In this document: positions 22,292 through 30,645 of the stretch, piece by piece
Numbering within the stretch: the stretch's first letter is position 1
Layout: each line of letters opens with the position of its first letter
Source of the DNA: Blastococcus carthaginiensis
GTDB taxonomy: Bacteria > Actinomycetota > Actinomycetes > Mycobacteriales > Geodermatophilaceae
NCBI RefSeq assembly: GCF_030731085.1
Contig: NZ_JASNFN010000001.1
Span: 372,001-436,000 of the forward strand
Direction: 5' to 3'
DNA length: 64,000 nt
Translations under genes and position numbers: made by a program
The notes under the pieces: model-generated
What the model was told of the DNA's origin: nothing
The model's input: only the letters and a program-made list of their open reading frames with translations
Database searches by the model: none

Positions 22292-23198
22292 GGCCCGGGT
22301 CATCCGGCTGCGCCCCGAGGACGACGAACCCCGCGTGGCCGCGCCGCCCACGCCGCCGGGCTGGGAGGAGCAGCTGGCCGGCGGCGTCGACTTCCTGCAG
22401 CGCCGGCTGACCGGCGAGTACGAGACCGACGAGTTCGGCTTCGACCCCGACCTGGCCGACCACGTGCTGCTGCCCGTGCTGCGCCCGCTGTTCCGCTCCT
22501 GGTTCCGCGTCGAGACGTTCGGCCTGGAGAACGTCCCCTCCGACAGCGGGGCGCTGGTGGTGGCCAACCACTCAGGGACGCTTCCCATCGACGCGCTGAT
22601 GACCACGGTGGCGCTGCACGACGAGCACCCGGCGGGCCGCCGGTTCCGGCTGCTCGGCGCCGACCTGGTCTTCGAGCTGCCCGGGGTCGGCGCGCTGGCC
22701 CGCAAGTTCGGCGCCACCCTCGCGTGCAACGAGGACGCCGAGCGGCTGCTGACCGACGGCGAGCTGGTGGGCGTCTTCCCCGAGGGCTTCAAGGGCATCG
22801 GCAAGCCGTTCCGCGAGCGGTACACGCTGCAGCGCTTCGGCCGGGGCGGCTTCGTCTCCGCGGCCCTGCGCACCGGGGCGCCGATCATCCCCTGCGCGAT
22901 CGTGGGCGCCGAGGAGATCTACCCGATGATCGGCAACGCGCGCACCGCCGCGCGGCTGCTCGGGCTGCCGTACTTCCCGGTCACGCCGACGTTCCCGCTG
23001 CTGGGCCCGCTCGGCCTGGTTCCGCTGCCGTCGAAGTGGCTGATCGCCTTCGGCGCGCCGATCGAGACGGCGTCCTACGGCCCGGCCGCCGCCGAGGACC
23101 CCATGCTGGTCTTCAACCTCACCGATCAGGTGCGCGAGACCATCCAGCACTCGCTCTACCAGCTGCTGCTGCGCCGCAAGAGCGTCTTCGGCGCCTGA
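22284..23198 (+). CDS. 1-acyl-sn-glycerol-3-phosphate acyltransferase-like protein (Rv0502-like)
   Basis: This 304-residue PlsC-family acyltransferase carries VVANHSGTLPIDALM (about 93-107) with the His-x4-Asp-like catalytic motif written as HSGTLPID, and VGVFPEGFKGIGKPF (about 164-178) for the glycerol-phosphate site. It likely transfers acyl chains to a lipid acceptor at the membrane, exact acceptor unknown. The ATG at 22284 overlaps the epimerase stop by 8 bp. Its 3' end overlaps the convergent HAD phosphatase gene by 43 bp. Confidence 0.85.
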   Translation: MPEARVIRLRPEDDEPRVAAPPTPPGWEEQLAGGVDFLQRRLTGEYETDEFGFDPDLADHVLLPVLRPLFRSWFRVETFGLENVPSDSGALVVANHSGTLPIDALMTTVALHDEHPAGRRFRLLGADLVFELPGVGALARKFGATLACNEDAERLLTDGELVGVFPEGFKGIGKPFRERYTLQRFGRGGFVSAALRTGAPIIPCAIVGAEEIYPMIGNARTAARLLGLPYFPVTPTFPLLGPLGLVPLPSKWLIAFGAPIETASYGPAAAEDPMLVFNLTDQVRETIQHSLYQLLLRRKSVFGA

Positions 23199-24148
23199 AG
23201 CAGCGTCGGCCGCGGCCCGGCGACCGGGGCCGGTGGCTGTGCGGCCCACCAGGGCAGCTTGTTGCGCCGGCGCAGCGCCAGCGCGCCGCCCACGAGCCCG
23301 CCCGAGAGCGCGGCCGCGGCCACCGTGGGGACGCCGATCTTCGCCGCCTTCCGGCCGGTGCGGAAGTCGCGGATCGGCCAGCCCAAGGCGCGCGCCTCCG
23401 CGCGCAGCTCGGTGTCCGGGTTGACCGCGACGGCGGTGCCGGTCAGCGAGAGCATCGGCAGGTCGTTGGCCGAGTCGCTGTAGGCGGTGCACCGGGTCAG
23501 GTCCAGGCCTTCCCGCTCGGCGAGCGCGAGGACGGCCTCCGCCTTCGCCGGCCCGTGCATCAGCTCGCCGACGAGACGGCCGGTGTACCGCCCGTCGACG
23601 ATCTCGGAGACGGTGCCCAGCGCCCCGGTCAGGCCCAGCCGCTGCGCGATGATCGACGCCAGCTCGATCGGCGTGGCCGTGACCAGCCACACCCGCTGGC
23701 CGGCGTCGAGGTGCTGCTGCGCGAGCACGCGCGTGCCCGACCAGATGCGGTCGGCCATCAGCTCGTCGTAGATCTCCTCGCCGGCCTGCTGGATCTCGGA
23801 GACCTCGCGGCCGGCGACGAAGGCCAGCGCGTTCTCGCGGATGGTGAGCATGTCGTCGGCGCTCTCGTTGCCGGCGATGCGGAACTTGGCCTGCTGCCAG
23901 ACGAAGCGGGCGAGGTCGCGGCTGGAGAAGTACTTGCGGGCCGCCAGCCCACGGGCGAACCAGAACAGCGACGCGCCCATCATCATGGTGTTGTCGACGT
24001 CGAAGAACGCCGCAGCCGTGAGGTCGGGTTCGACGGCCGGGGGGCTCGCGACCTCCGCGGCCGCCGCCGACGCGGCGCCGGCGACGTGGGCGCGGATCTC
24101 CCCGGCGGTCTGCGCGGCACGGCGACCGCGCACCGACAGTCGCGGCAC
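23156..24148 (-). CDS. HAD-IB family hydrolase, SerB1-like (Rv0505c)
   Basis: This 330-residue protein contains a phosphoserine-phosphatase-like HAD core: motif I AAAFFDVDNTMM (about 45-56, nucleophile Asp and acid/base Asp two residues on), motif II WLVTATPIEL (about 154-163), and motif IV YSDSANDLPML (about 214-224). The C-terminus has one hydrophobic segment (about 276-296) and a basic tail, so it may be membrane-anchored. Similar proteins sit next to lipid genes, and both serine and lysophospholipid phosphatase roles have been suggested for the family. The GTG at 24148 with GGAGG upstream is preferred over GTG 24163. Confidence 0.85.
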   Translation of the reverse strand: MPRLSVRGRRAAQTAGEIRAHVAGAASAAAAEVASPPAVEPDLTAAAFFDVDNTMMMGASLFWFARGLAARKYFSSRDLARFVWQQAKFRIAGNESADDMLTIRENALAFVAGREVSEIQQAGEEIYDELMADRIWSGTRVLAQQHLDAGQRVWLVTATPIELASIIAQRLGLTGALGTVSEIVDGRYTGRLVGELMHGPAKAEAVLALAEREGLDLTRCTAYSDSANDLPMLSLTGTAVAVNPDTELRAEARALGWPIRDFRTGRKAAKIGVPTVAAAALSGGLVGGALALRRRNKLPWWAAQPPAPVAGPRPTLLQAPKTLLRRSSSW

Positions 24149-24259
24149 GGCGACCTCCCTCACTCGATCCGGTCCCAGGACCCCGGGGCCGGGCCTGACG
24201 TCGTCCCCGGCACCGCTGCTGCGACCCTAGCCGGGGCCGTGGCCGGGGTCAGGCCCTGG

Positions 24260-25405
24260 TCAGCACTCGCCGACGGTGATCAGCGGAGGCAGGCAGACGT
24301 CCAGGGGGCCGGGCAGCGGGACGGCGACCACCGGCGCGGGTGGCGTCCGCGGCATGCTGCCGGTGCTGGGCACCGGGGGCCGCGGCAGGGTGGGCAGCGT
24401 CGGCCGGGGGAGGCCGCTCGGCGTGGGCGTCGCGCTGCTCGTGGGCGCGTCGTGCCGGGGTGTCCGGGGCTCGTCCCCCGGGGTGCCGGCGGGAGCGGGG
24501 GGTGCGGACGGGACCGCGGGTGCGGACGGGCCGGCCGACGGCGGGACGCCGGTGGCCGGGCCGGCCCCGGGCGGGACCGCGCCAGGGGGCTCCTCGACGA
24601 CGGCCGCCGGGGTGTCGGTGAGGCAGGAGCCGGGCACGGGGCCCAGGACGTCGTCCCCCACCACGGCCGGGCCCGCCGGGCACTGCAGCGCCCCGCGGAG
24701 CGCCTCGACCCGGGTGGCCAGGGCGCGCAGCAGGTCGGTGGAGCGCCCGTAGGCCGGCGCGGCGCTCGCCGGCACGTCGTCGGCCAGGACCGCGAGCCCG
24801 CCCGACTGTTCGGCGGTCCAGCGGGACAGGGAGTCCAGCGGCGCGGCGTCGCGGGACTGCACGGCCTGCCCGGTGAGCCAGCCGGCCCCCTGGGTGGTGT
24901 GCTCGTCCATGGTCAGCAGGGTGTGCTTCACCAGCGCCGGCTCACCGGTGCCGATGAGGAGGGCCAGCTCCTCCAGCCGGGTGCCGGCCAGCTCCAGGAG
25001 GGTCTGGCCGCGGCTGTCGCCGGCCAGCGCCAGCTGCGTCTGCTCGGTGCCGCGCTTGAGGTCGTAGAGAGGATCGCCCGGCTGCGCGCCGGCCGCCACG
25101 GCGACCAGGGCGGCCAGACCGGTCACGCCGACCGCCGCCCCGGCGAGCCCGGCGGTGATCCGTCCCCGCCACCGGGAGGGTGGCCGGTCCACGGCCCGCC
25201 CGGCGAGCAGCCGGCGGTGCAGGGGGCGTGGGGCCGGCTCCGGGGTGCGGACGGCGGCCATCGCCACCAGCCGCGCGCGGGCGCGGGACCGGTACTGGGG
25301 GTCGGGGCCGGTGTCGAGCCGGTCGCCGAGGGCCTCGAGGCGTGCGACGACCGCGGTCCCGGTGTCGGGGCCGGTCAGGGTCGAGCCGTCCTCGGGCCGG
25401 ATCAC
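24260..25405 (-). CDS. RsbN-like anti-sigma factor, DUF5667 domain membrane protein
   Basis: This 381-residue protein has a cytoplasmic N-terminus (about 1-75), one membrane helix (about 85-108) and an extracytoplasmic DUF5667 region containing GDPLYDLKRGTEQTQLALAG (about 110-129) and helices up to about 230, then a Pro/Thr/Ser-rich disordered tail. Architecture and position directly downstream of a BldN-like sigma gene match RsbN, the anti-sigma factor that holds BldN at the membrane in Streptomyces. A GTG start with a GGGAGGTGA Shine-Dalgarno lies 112 bp after the sigma gene. Function is inferred from this pairing. Confidence 0.75.
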   Translation of the reverse strand: MIRPEDGSTLTGPDTGTAVVARLEALGDRLDTGPDPQYRSRARARLVAMAAVRTPEPAPRPLHRRLLAGRAVDRPPSRWRGRITAGLAGAAVGVTGLAALVAVAAGAQPGDPLYDLKRGTEQTQLALAGDSRGQTLLELAGTRLEELALLIGTGEPALVKHTLLTMDEHTTQGAGWLTGQAVQSRDAAPLDSLSRWTAEQSGGLAVLADDVPASAAPAYGRSTDLLRALATRVEALRGALQCPAGPAVVGDDVLGPVPGSCLTDTPAAVVEEPPGAVPPGAGPATGVPPSAGPSAPAVPSAPPAPAGTPGDEPRTPRHDAPTSSATPTPSGLPRPTLPTLPRPPVPSTGSMPRTPPAPVVAVPLPGPLDVCLPPLITVGEC

Positions 25406-25517
25406 CCGTCACCTCCCGTCCTCGCCTGGGCGCACGTCCTGCTCCCGGCGGCCGTCCGCCGCGCCCTGCCCAACGACGGGGCGGACCCGCCGGTTACGGC
25501 CGGTCGCGGAGCGGGGG

Positions 25518-26237
25518 TCACCGCAGCCCCTCGGGGAGCAGGCTCGCCAACCGCCGGACCGCCCGGTGCTGCAGCGCCTTGATCGCGCCGTCCTTCTTGC
25601 CCATGATCTCGGCAGTCTCGGAGACGGACAGACCGTGCAGGAAGCGCAGCACGATGCACTCCTGCTGCTCGCTCCCCAGCTGCCGCACGCAGGCGAGCAG
25701 CTGCTCGTTCGTCAGGTGCTGCAGCACCGCGTCCTCGGGGCCGTCCGTGGCCCGGTCCGCGTCGCGCATGTCGGCGGTGCTGACCTCCAGCCGGAAGCGG
25801 CTGCTCTTCACCTGGTCGCGGATGATGTTGCGGGCGATCGTCACCAGCCAGGCGCCGACGTCGCGGCCCTGGAACGACAGCGAGTCGATCCGCCGCAGCG
25901 CGCGGACGAAGGTCTCGCTGGTGACGTCCTCGGCCGTCGCCCGGTCCCCGACCCGGTGGTAGGCGTACCGGTGCACCAGCGCGACGTAGTGGTCGTAGAG
26001 CCGGCCGAACGCATCGGCGTCCCCCGCCTGGGTGCGGCGCACCAGCTCCCAGACGTCGACGTCGCCGGCCGCTACGGGCCCGGGGTCCGCGGCGGCGAGC
26101 TCCGCGACGACCTCGGTGGGCAGCTCGGCGGGTCCGGGAGCAGGCGCGGGCAGGGCCTCGGCGCTCGCGCGGGGGAACGGTGTCGGACGCGGGTGGGATC
26201 CGGCGCCGGCCGACCGCTCGGCGTCCAGGGGGTGCAT
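25518..26237 (-). CDS. BldN-like ECF sigma factor
   Basis: This RNA polymerase sigma factor (239 residues from ATG 26237; ATG 26258 would add 7) has a proline-rich N-terminal extension of about 60 residues, then region 2 (VWELVRRTQAGDADAFGRLYDHYVALVHRYAYHRVGDRATAEDVTSETFVRALRRI, within about 61-118) and region 4 with CIVLRFLHGLSVSETAEIMGKKDGAIKALQHRAVRRL (about 195-231). The region-4 wording and pro-like extension resemble Streptomyces BldN, which is made as a pro-protein. It is paired with an RsbN-like gene and sits near rex-hemA as bldN does in Streptomyces. Confidence 0.82.
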   Translation of the reverse strand: MHPLDAERSAGAGSHPRPTPFPRASAEALPAPAPGPAELPTEVVAELAAADPGPVAAGDVDVWELVRRTQAGDADAFGRLYDHYVALVHRYAYHRVGDRATAEDVTSETFVRALRRIDSLSFQGRDVGAWLVTIARNIIRDQVKSSRFRLEVSTADMRDADRATDGPEDAVLQHLTNEQLLACVRQLGSEQQECIVLRFLHGLSVSETAEIMGKKDGAIKALQHRAVRRLASLLPEGLR

Positions 26238-26436
26238 GCGGGCGTTCGACCTCCTCATCGGCCCGCTCTGCCTGGACCGTCCTCGTTCACCGGGCGCGCC
26301 GGAGGGCGCGCGCGGGCTGCGGCGCGTGCCCCATGGTGACAACATCGCCCGTGCCCGTCCACGGCAGCCTGCCCCCGCGCGCCCCCGGGCGCGCGGCGGG
26401 CCGGGTTGCGCGCCGCTCCGACGACAGGAGATGTCA

Positions 26437-28029
26437 GTGCCCGAGGCAGGCACCTCGCTGGCCGCGCTGGTCCGCGCCGCCGCGCAGCGCGACCCCGACG
26501 CCCCCGCCGTGGTGGCCGGGGACCGGCGGCTCAGCTGGGGTGAGCTGGACGCGGCCGCGGAGCGGGTCGCGGCGGGGTACGCCGACCGCGGGTTGAGCGC
26601 GGGGGACCGGGTCGCCGTCCAGCTGCCCAACGGGGTGGACTGGCTGCGGGCGGTGCTGGGCGGGCTGCGTGCCGGTCTCGTCGTCGTCCCGGTGAACACC
26701 GCCTACACCGACCCGGAGCTCGAGCACGTGCTCACCGACTCCGGGGCCGCGCTGCTGGTCGCCACCGGCGTGCGCGACCCGCTCGCCGGCGTGCCGGTCT
26801 GCCCCGGGCCGCCCGAGGCGGACGGGCCGGCGCCCGCGGTGCCCGACGACCCCGCGGCGCTGGCCTTCCTCTGCTACACCAGCGGGACCACCGGCCGTCC
26901 GCGGGGCGCGATGCTCACCTCCGGTGCGCTGCGCGCCAACCAGGAGCAGTGCCTGGCCATGACGCCGCCGCCGGTGCGTCCCGACGACCGTGTGCTGCTC
27001 GTGCTCCCGCTGTTCCACGTGTACGGCCTCAACGCCGGCTTCGGGCTGATCGCGGCCACCGGGGCCTGCGCGGTCCTCCAGGAGAGCTTCGACCCCCGCG
27101 CGTCGCTGGCGGTCATGGCCGAGGAGCAGGTCACCGCCGTGCCGGGTGCCCCGCCGATGTACCAGGCTTGGCTGGCCGCGGCCGACGCCGGCAACCTCGA
27201 GGACCCCGCCCACCCCGACGCCGAGCTCCGCCGCGGGTTCGCCGCCGTCCGCATCGCCTCCGCCGGTGCCGCCCCGCTGCCCGAGGAGGTGTGGACGGCG
27301 ATGCGCGAGCGCGCCGCCGTCACCGTCTGGGAGGGCTACGGCCTCACCGAGGCCGCGCCCGTCGTGGCCAGCACCCTGGCCACCGGCCGGGCCAAGCCCG
27401 CCTGCATCGGCGGCCCGGTGCCGGGGCTGGAGCTGGCGCTCCGGGACACCGCGGCCGCGGCGCCGCTCCCGGGCGACGACGACACCGGCACCGCGGACGC
27501 CGAGGACGGCGCCGACGAGGGCCCTGGCGAGATCTGGGTGCGCGGCCCCAACCTGTTCTCCGGCTACTGGCCCGACGGGGCCGACGGGCCCGATGCCGAG
27601 GGCTGGCTCGGCACCGGGGACCTCGCCTACCGCGACGCCGACGGGGACCTGCACCTGGTGGACCGGCGCAGCGACCTCGTCCTCGTCAGCGGTTTCAACG
27701 TCTACCCGGCCGAGGTGGAACGCGTGCTCGACCAGCACCCCGCGGTGCTGGAGAGCGCGGTCATCGGCGTCCCCGACGCGCGCACCGGGTCCGCGGTGCG
27801 AGCCGTCGTCGTCCCGGCGCCAGGGGGACGGCTGGCGGTGGAGGAGCTGCAGGCGCACGCCGCGGGGTCGCTGGCCCGGTACAAGGTGCCCACGTCGGTC
27901 CACTTCCTCCCGTCGCTGCCGCACTCGCTCACCGGCAAGGTCAGCCGGGCCCGCCTCCGCGAGCTCGGCCTGCCCGGCACGGACGATGCGGCGACGGCGC
28001 CCGCCGACGCGGGGGGCGCCGGTGGCTGA
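26437..28029 (+). CDS. AMP-dependent acyl-CoA synthetase / ligase
   Basis: This 530-residue ANL-superfamily enzyme activates a carboxylic acid with ATP and CoA. It has the P-loop-like FLCYTSGTTGRPRGAMLTSGAL (about 145-166), LPLFHVYGLNAGFG, the EGYGLTEAAPV motif A5 (about 299-309), GTGDLAYRD (about 391-399), the hinge DRRSDLVLVSGFNVYP (about 409-424) and the catalytic C-terminal lysine in SLTGKVSRARLREL (about 499-512). A short acidic insertion (about 350-366) is unusual. The substrate, probably a fatty acid, is not determinable. The GTG at 26437 has AGGAG 6 bases upstream; ATG 26431 abuts it. Confidence 0.88.
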   Translation: MPEAGTSLAALVRAAAQRDPDAPAVVAGDRRLSWGELDAAAERVAAGYADRGLSAGDRVAVQLPNGVDWLRAVLGGLRAGLVVVPVNTAYTDPELEHVLTDSGAALLVATGVRDPLAGVPVCPGPPEADGPAPAVPDDPAALAFLCYTSGTTGRPRGAMLTSGALRANQEQCLAMTPPPVRPDDRVLLVLPLFHVYGLNAGFGLIAATGACAVLQESFDPRASLAVMAEEQVTAVPGAPPMYQAWLAAADAGNLEDPAHPDAELRRGFAAVRIASAGAAPLPEEVWTAMRERAAVTVWEGYGLTEAAPVVASTLATGRAKPACIGGPVPGLELALRDTAAAAPLPGDDDTGTADAEDGADEGPGEIWVRGPNLFSGYWPDGADGPDAEGWLGTGDLAYRDADGDLHLVDRRSDLVLVSGFNVYPAEVERVLDQHPAVLESAVIGVPDARTGSAVRAVVVPAPGGRLAVEELQAHAAGSLARYKVPTSVHFLPSLPHSLTGKVSRARLRELGLPGTDDAATAPADAGGAGG

Positions 28030-28279
28030 GCGGCTGCAGCTGCTGGTGCGCGCGGGCTGCCACCTCTGCCTGACCGCGGCCGAGCAGCTGGCCCCGATCG
28101 CCGCGCGCGCCGGCCTGGAGCCGGTCCAGGTCGACGTCGACGCCGACCCGGAGCTGCAGGCCGAGTACGGCGACCGGGTGCCGGTGCTGCTTCTCGACGG
28201 CCGGGAGCACTCCTACTTCACGCTCGACGTCCCCCGGCTGCGACGGGACCTCGGGCTGCCGGAGGGCACCGCCGGCTGA
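28022..28279 (+). CDS. glutaredoxin-like (DUF836) protein, Rv0508-like
   Basis: This 85-residue thioredoxin-fold protein has an N-terminal redox motif GCHLCLTAAEQL (CHLC, about 11-22), QVDVDADPELQAEYGDRVPVLLLDG (about 36-60) with the conserved cis-proline after RVP, and a final helix. It probably carries out thiol-disulphide or iron-sulphur chemistry; the exact partner is unknown. It overlaps the ligase gene by 8 bp and ends before a strong terminator. Rv0508 occupies the same place before hemA in M. tuberculosis. Confidence 0.85.
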   Translation: MAERLQLLVRAGCHLCLTAAEQLAPIAARAGLEPVQVDVDADPELQAEYGDRVPVLLLDGREHSYFTLDVPRLRRDLGLPEGTAG

Positions 28280-28292
28280 GCGCCGGCGGGCC

Positions 28293-28311
28293 ACGGGGGT
28301 GCACCCCCCGT
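28293..28311 (+). terminator. hairpin after the glutaredoxin-like gene
   Basis: A near-perfect GC hairpin (ACGGGGG arm, TGCA loop region, CCCCCCGT arm) begins 14 bases after the stop codon. It separates this unit from the rex-hem operon. Confidence 0.55.
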
Positions 28312-28403
28312 CCGGGTGGCGGCCGCCCGGTGGTTATCGTGGTCTCCACCACATCTGTGGCCCGATCGGTCCAGGTCAGCGGCCCGTCGCCGCCCCGGCG
28401 ACT

Positions 28404-28421
28404 TTGTTCCTGCGTTCACAA
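28404..28421. promoter_or_regulatory. Rex operator in the rex-hemACDB promoter
   Basis: The 18-bp site TTGTTCCTGCGTTCACAA has a perfect right half TTCACAA and a partial left half compared with the Rex consensus TTGTGAAnnnnTTCACAA. It ends 6 bases before the -10 box, so bound Rex would block the promoter. Autoregulation of rex-hemACD by Rex is known in Streptomyces. Confidence 0.7.
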
Positions 28422-28426
28422 GCGGT

Positions 28427-28432
28427 TACCGT
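28427..28432 (+). promoter_or_regulatory. -10 box TACCGT of the rex-hem-ccs operon
   Basis: TACCGT directly follows the Rex operator and predicts transcription from about 28440. That leaves a leader of about 90 bases before the rex GTG. Confidence 0.5.
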
Positions 28433-28528
28433 GGCGGACGCGAGCGCTTCGAGCGCCCGCGTCCCCGATGTCGTAGCCCCGCCCCCGGCGCCCGCCGGGC
28501 CCCCGGGCGCGACCGCTGTGGAGAGCCC

Positions 28529-29188
28529 GTGATCCAGCCGCGGCCCCGGTCGATCCCGGAGGCCACCGTCGCCCGTCTGGCCGTGTACCTGAGGGTGCTG
28601 ACCAGCTTCGCCGACGGCGGCCGGACCACCGTCTCCTCCGGCGACCTCGCCTCGGCCACCGGGGTGAACCCCGCCGGGCTGCGCAAGGACCTGTCCCACC
28701 TCGGCTCCTGCGGGGTGCGCGGGGTCGGCTACGACGTGCGTGCCCTGCGCGAGCGGATCGCCCGCGTGCTCGGCGCCGAGCGCTCGCGCGCCTGCGTGCT
28801 CGTCGGCCTCGGCAACCTCGGCTCGGCGCTCGCCGACTACGCGGGGTTCGGCAGCCGGGGCTTCGAGTTCGTCGGCCTGCTCGACGCCGCACCCGAGCGC
28901 GTCGGCCAGCGCATCGGCGGGCTGACCGTGCAGGACGTGGCCGACCTGGAGGCGGTCGTCGCCGCCACGCAGGCCTCCATCGGGGTCATCGCGACGCCGG
29001 CCGACGTCGCCCAGCAGGTCTGCGACCGGCTCGCCGCGGCCGGGGTGAGGAGCATCTTGAACTTCGCGCCGGTGACGCTGTCGGCCCCCGCGGGCGTCGA
29101 CGTCCGCCACGTCGACCTCTCCGTGGAGCTGCAGGTGCTGGCCTTCCTCGGCCAGCAGCGGGTGCCCGTGGGGGAGGCGTCGGCATGA
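28529..29188 (+). CDS. rex: redox-sensing transcriptional repressor Rex
   Basis: Rex senses the NADH/NAD+ ratio and releases its operators when NADH rises. The 219-residue protein has an N-terminal winged helix (about 8-70: LAVYLRVLTSFADGGRTTVSSGDLASATGVNPAGLRKDLSHLG) and a Rossmann domain with VLVGLGNLGSALADY (about 91-105), LLDAAPERVGQRIGG and GVIATPADVAQQV. The GTG has GGAGAG 4-5 bases upstream. Rex sites lie before this gene and before the geranylgeranyl reductase-nuo operon. ATGA overlap with hemA makes rex the first gene of the haem operon, as in Streptomyces. Confidence 0.95.
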   Translation: MIQPRPRSIPEATVARLAVYLRVLTSFADGGRTTVSSGDLASATGVNPAGLRKDLSHLGSCGVRGVGYDVRALRERIARVLGAERSRACVLVGLGNLGSALADYAGFGSRGFEFVGLLDAAPERVGQRIGGLTVQDVADLEAVVAATQASIGVIATPADVAQQVCDRLAAAGVRSILNFAPVTLSAPAGVDVRHVDLSVELQVLAFLGQQRVPVGEASA

Positions 29189-30645
29189 GTCTCCTGGCCG
29201 TGGGCGTGAGCCACCAGACTGCACCGGTCGCGCTGCTGGAGCAGTTCGCGATGGGTCCCGACGAGCGGGTCAAGGCGCTGCACGAACTGGTCGGCAGCGA
29301 CCACGTCAGCGAGGCCCTGGTGCTGGCCACCTGCAACCGGGTCGAGGTGTTCGCCGAGGTCGAGCGCTTCCACGGCGGCGTCACCGACGTCAGCCGGGTG
29401 CTGGCCCGCCAGGCCGGCGCCACGGTGGAGGAGCTCTCCCCGTACGTGACCGTGCACTACGAGGACCAGGCGGTGGCCCACCTGTTCACCGTGGCCGCCG
29501 GGCTGGATTCCATGGTGGTCGGGGAGACCCAGGTGCTCGGCCAGCTGCGCGCCGCCTACGCCCTCGCCCGCGAGGAGGGCACGGTCGGTCGCGCCCTGCA
29601 CCCGGTCGCCCAGCGCGCATTGCGCGTGGGCAAGCGGGTGCACTCCGAGACCGGCATCGACCGGGCCGGCGCCTCGCTGGTCTCGGTGGCCCTCGACCGG
29701 GCCGAGGCCCGCATCGGCGTCCTCGCCGGTCGTCCCGTCCTCGTCGTCGGCGCCGGCTCCATGGGTGCACTCGCCGCCACCACGCTGGCCCGCCGCGGAG
29801 CCGACGTGGTGGTCAGCAGCCGCACCCCGGCGTCCGCCGAGCGGCTGGCCGAGGCCGTGGACGGCCGCGCCGCACCGCTGGCCCGGATGGGCGAGGAGAT
29901 CGCCGCCGCCGACGTGCTGGTGACCTGCACCGGCTCGACCGGGCTGGTCGTGGGCACCGACGTCGTCGCCGGGGCGATGACCGGTCGGGGCGACCGGCCG
30001 CTGGTGGTCATCGACCTCGCGCTGCCCCGCGACGTGGACCCCGGCGTGGCCGCGCTGCCCGGCGTGCACGTCGTCGACCTGGCTCTCCTGCAGAGCGAGA
30101 ACCGTGGAGCTCTCCTGCAGAGCGAGAACCGTGGAGCTCTCCTGCAGAGCGAGAACCGTGGAGCTCTCCTGCAGAGCGAAGATCGTGGGACGCTCCTGCA
30201 GGGCGAGCGGCGCGACGGGGTGACCACCGCCGGACCGGTGGCGGCCGACGACATCAGCACCGCCCGCGCCATGATCGAAGCCGAGACGGCGCTGCTGCGC
30301 GCCGAGCGGCAGGCCGCCGAGGTGGGCCCCACGGTCTCCGCGCTGCGCAGCCAGGCCGCCGAGGTCGTCGACGCCGAGCTGCTCCGCCTGGCCGGCCGGC
30401 TGCCCGACCTGGACGCCCGGGCCCGCGCGGAGATCGCCCGCACCGTGCGCCGCGTCGTCGACAAGCTGCTGCACGAGCCCACCGTGCGGGTCAAGGAACT
30501 GGCCGCCACGCCGGGCGGCACCGACTACGCCGGCGCGCTGCGGGCACTGTTCGGGCTGGGCATCGACGCCGACGTCACGCCCGGCGCCGGCCGGCTGGCC
30601 GACGCCGTCACCGTCGACCCCGACCGCCCGGGAGGCCCGGCATGA
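29185..30645 (+). CDS. hemA: glutamyl-tRNA reductase HemA with nonapeptide repeat insertion
   Basis: HemA reduces glutamyl-tRNA(Glu) to glutamate-1-semialdehyde, the first committed step of haem synthesis by the C5 pathway. The 486-residue protein has the catalytic Cys in LVLATCNRVEVFAEV (about residue 50), GLDSMVVGETQVLGQLR, the NADPH motif VLVVGAGSMGALAA and the C-terminal dimerisation helix. Residues about 300-344 are four to five repeats of a nonapeptide (LLQSENRGA type) from a 27-bp DNA repeat, inserted where the NADPH domain joins the spinal helix. The conserved motifs are intact. Starts overlap rex and hemC by 4 bp. Confidence 0.95.
   Translation: MSLLAVGVSHQTAPVALLEQFAMGPDERVKALHELVGSDHVSEALVLATCNRVEVFAEVERFHGGVTDVSRVLARQAGATVEELSPYVTVHYEDQAVAHLFTVAAGLDSMVVGETQVLGQLRAAYALAREEGTVGRALHPVAQRALRVGKRVHSETGIDRAGASLVSVALDRAEARIGVLAGRPVLVVGAGSMGALAATTLARRGADVVVSSRTPASAERLAEAVDGRAAPLARMGEEIAAADVLVTCTGSTGLVVGTDVVAGAMTGRGDRPLVVIDLALPRDVDPGVAALPGVHVVDLALLQSENRGALLQSENRGALLQSENRGALLQSEDRGTLLQGERRDGVTTAGPVAADDISTARAMIEAETALLRAERQAAEVGPTVSALRSQAAEVVDAELLRLAGRLPDLDARARAEIARTVRRVVDKLLHEPTVRVKELAATPGGTDYAGALRALFGLGIDADVTPGAGRLADAVTVDPDRPGGPA
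30082..30216 (+). repeat. 27-bp in-frame tandem repeat within hemA
   Basis: Units begin at 30082, 30109 and 30136 (identical), 30163 (few changes) and 30190 (degenerate). Each unit contains the small inverted repeat GCTCT..AGAGC and encodes nine residues, so copy-number change would not shift the frame. Confidence 0.92.
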
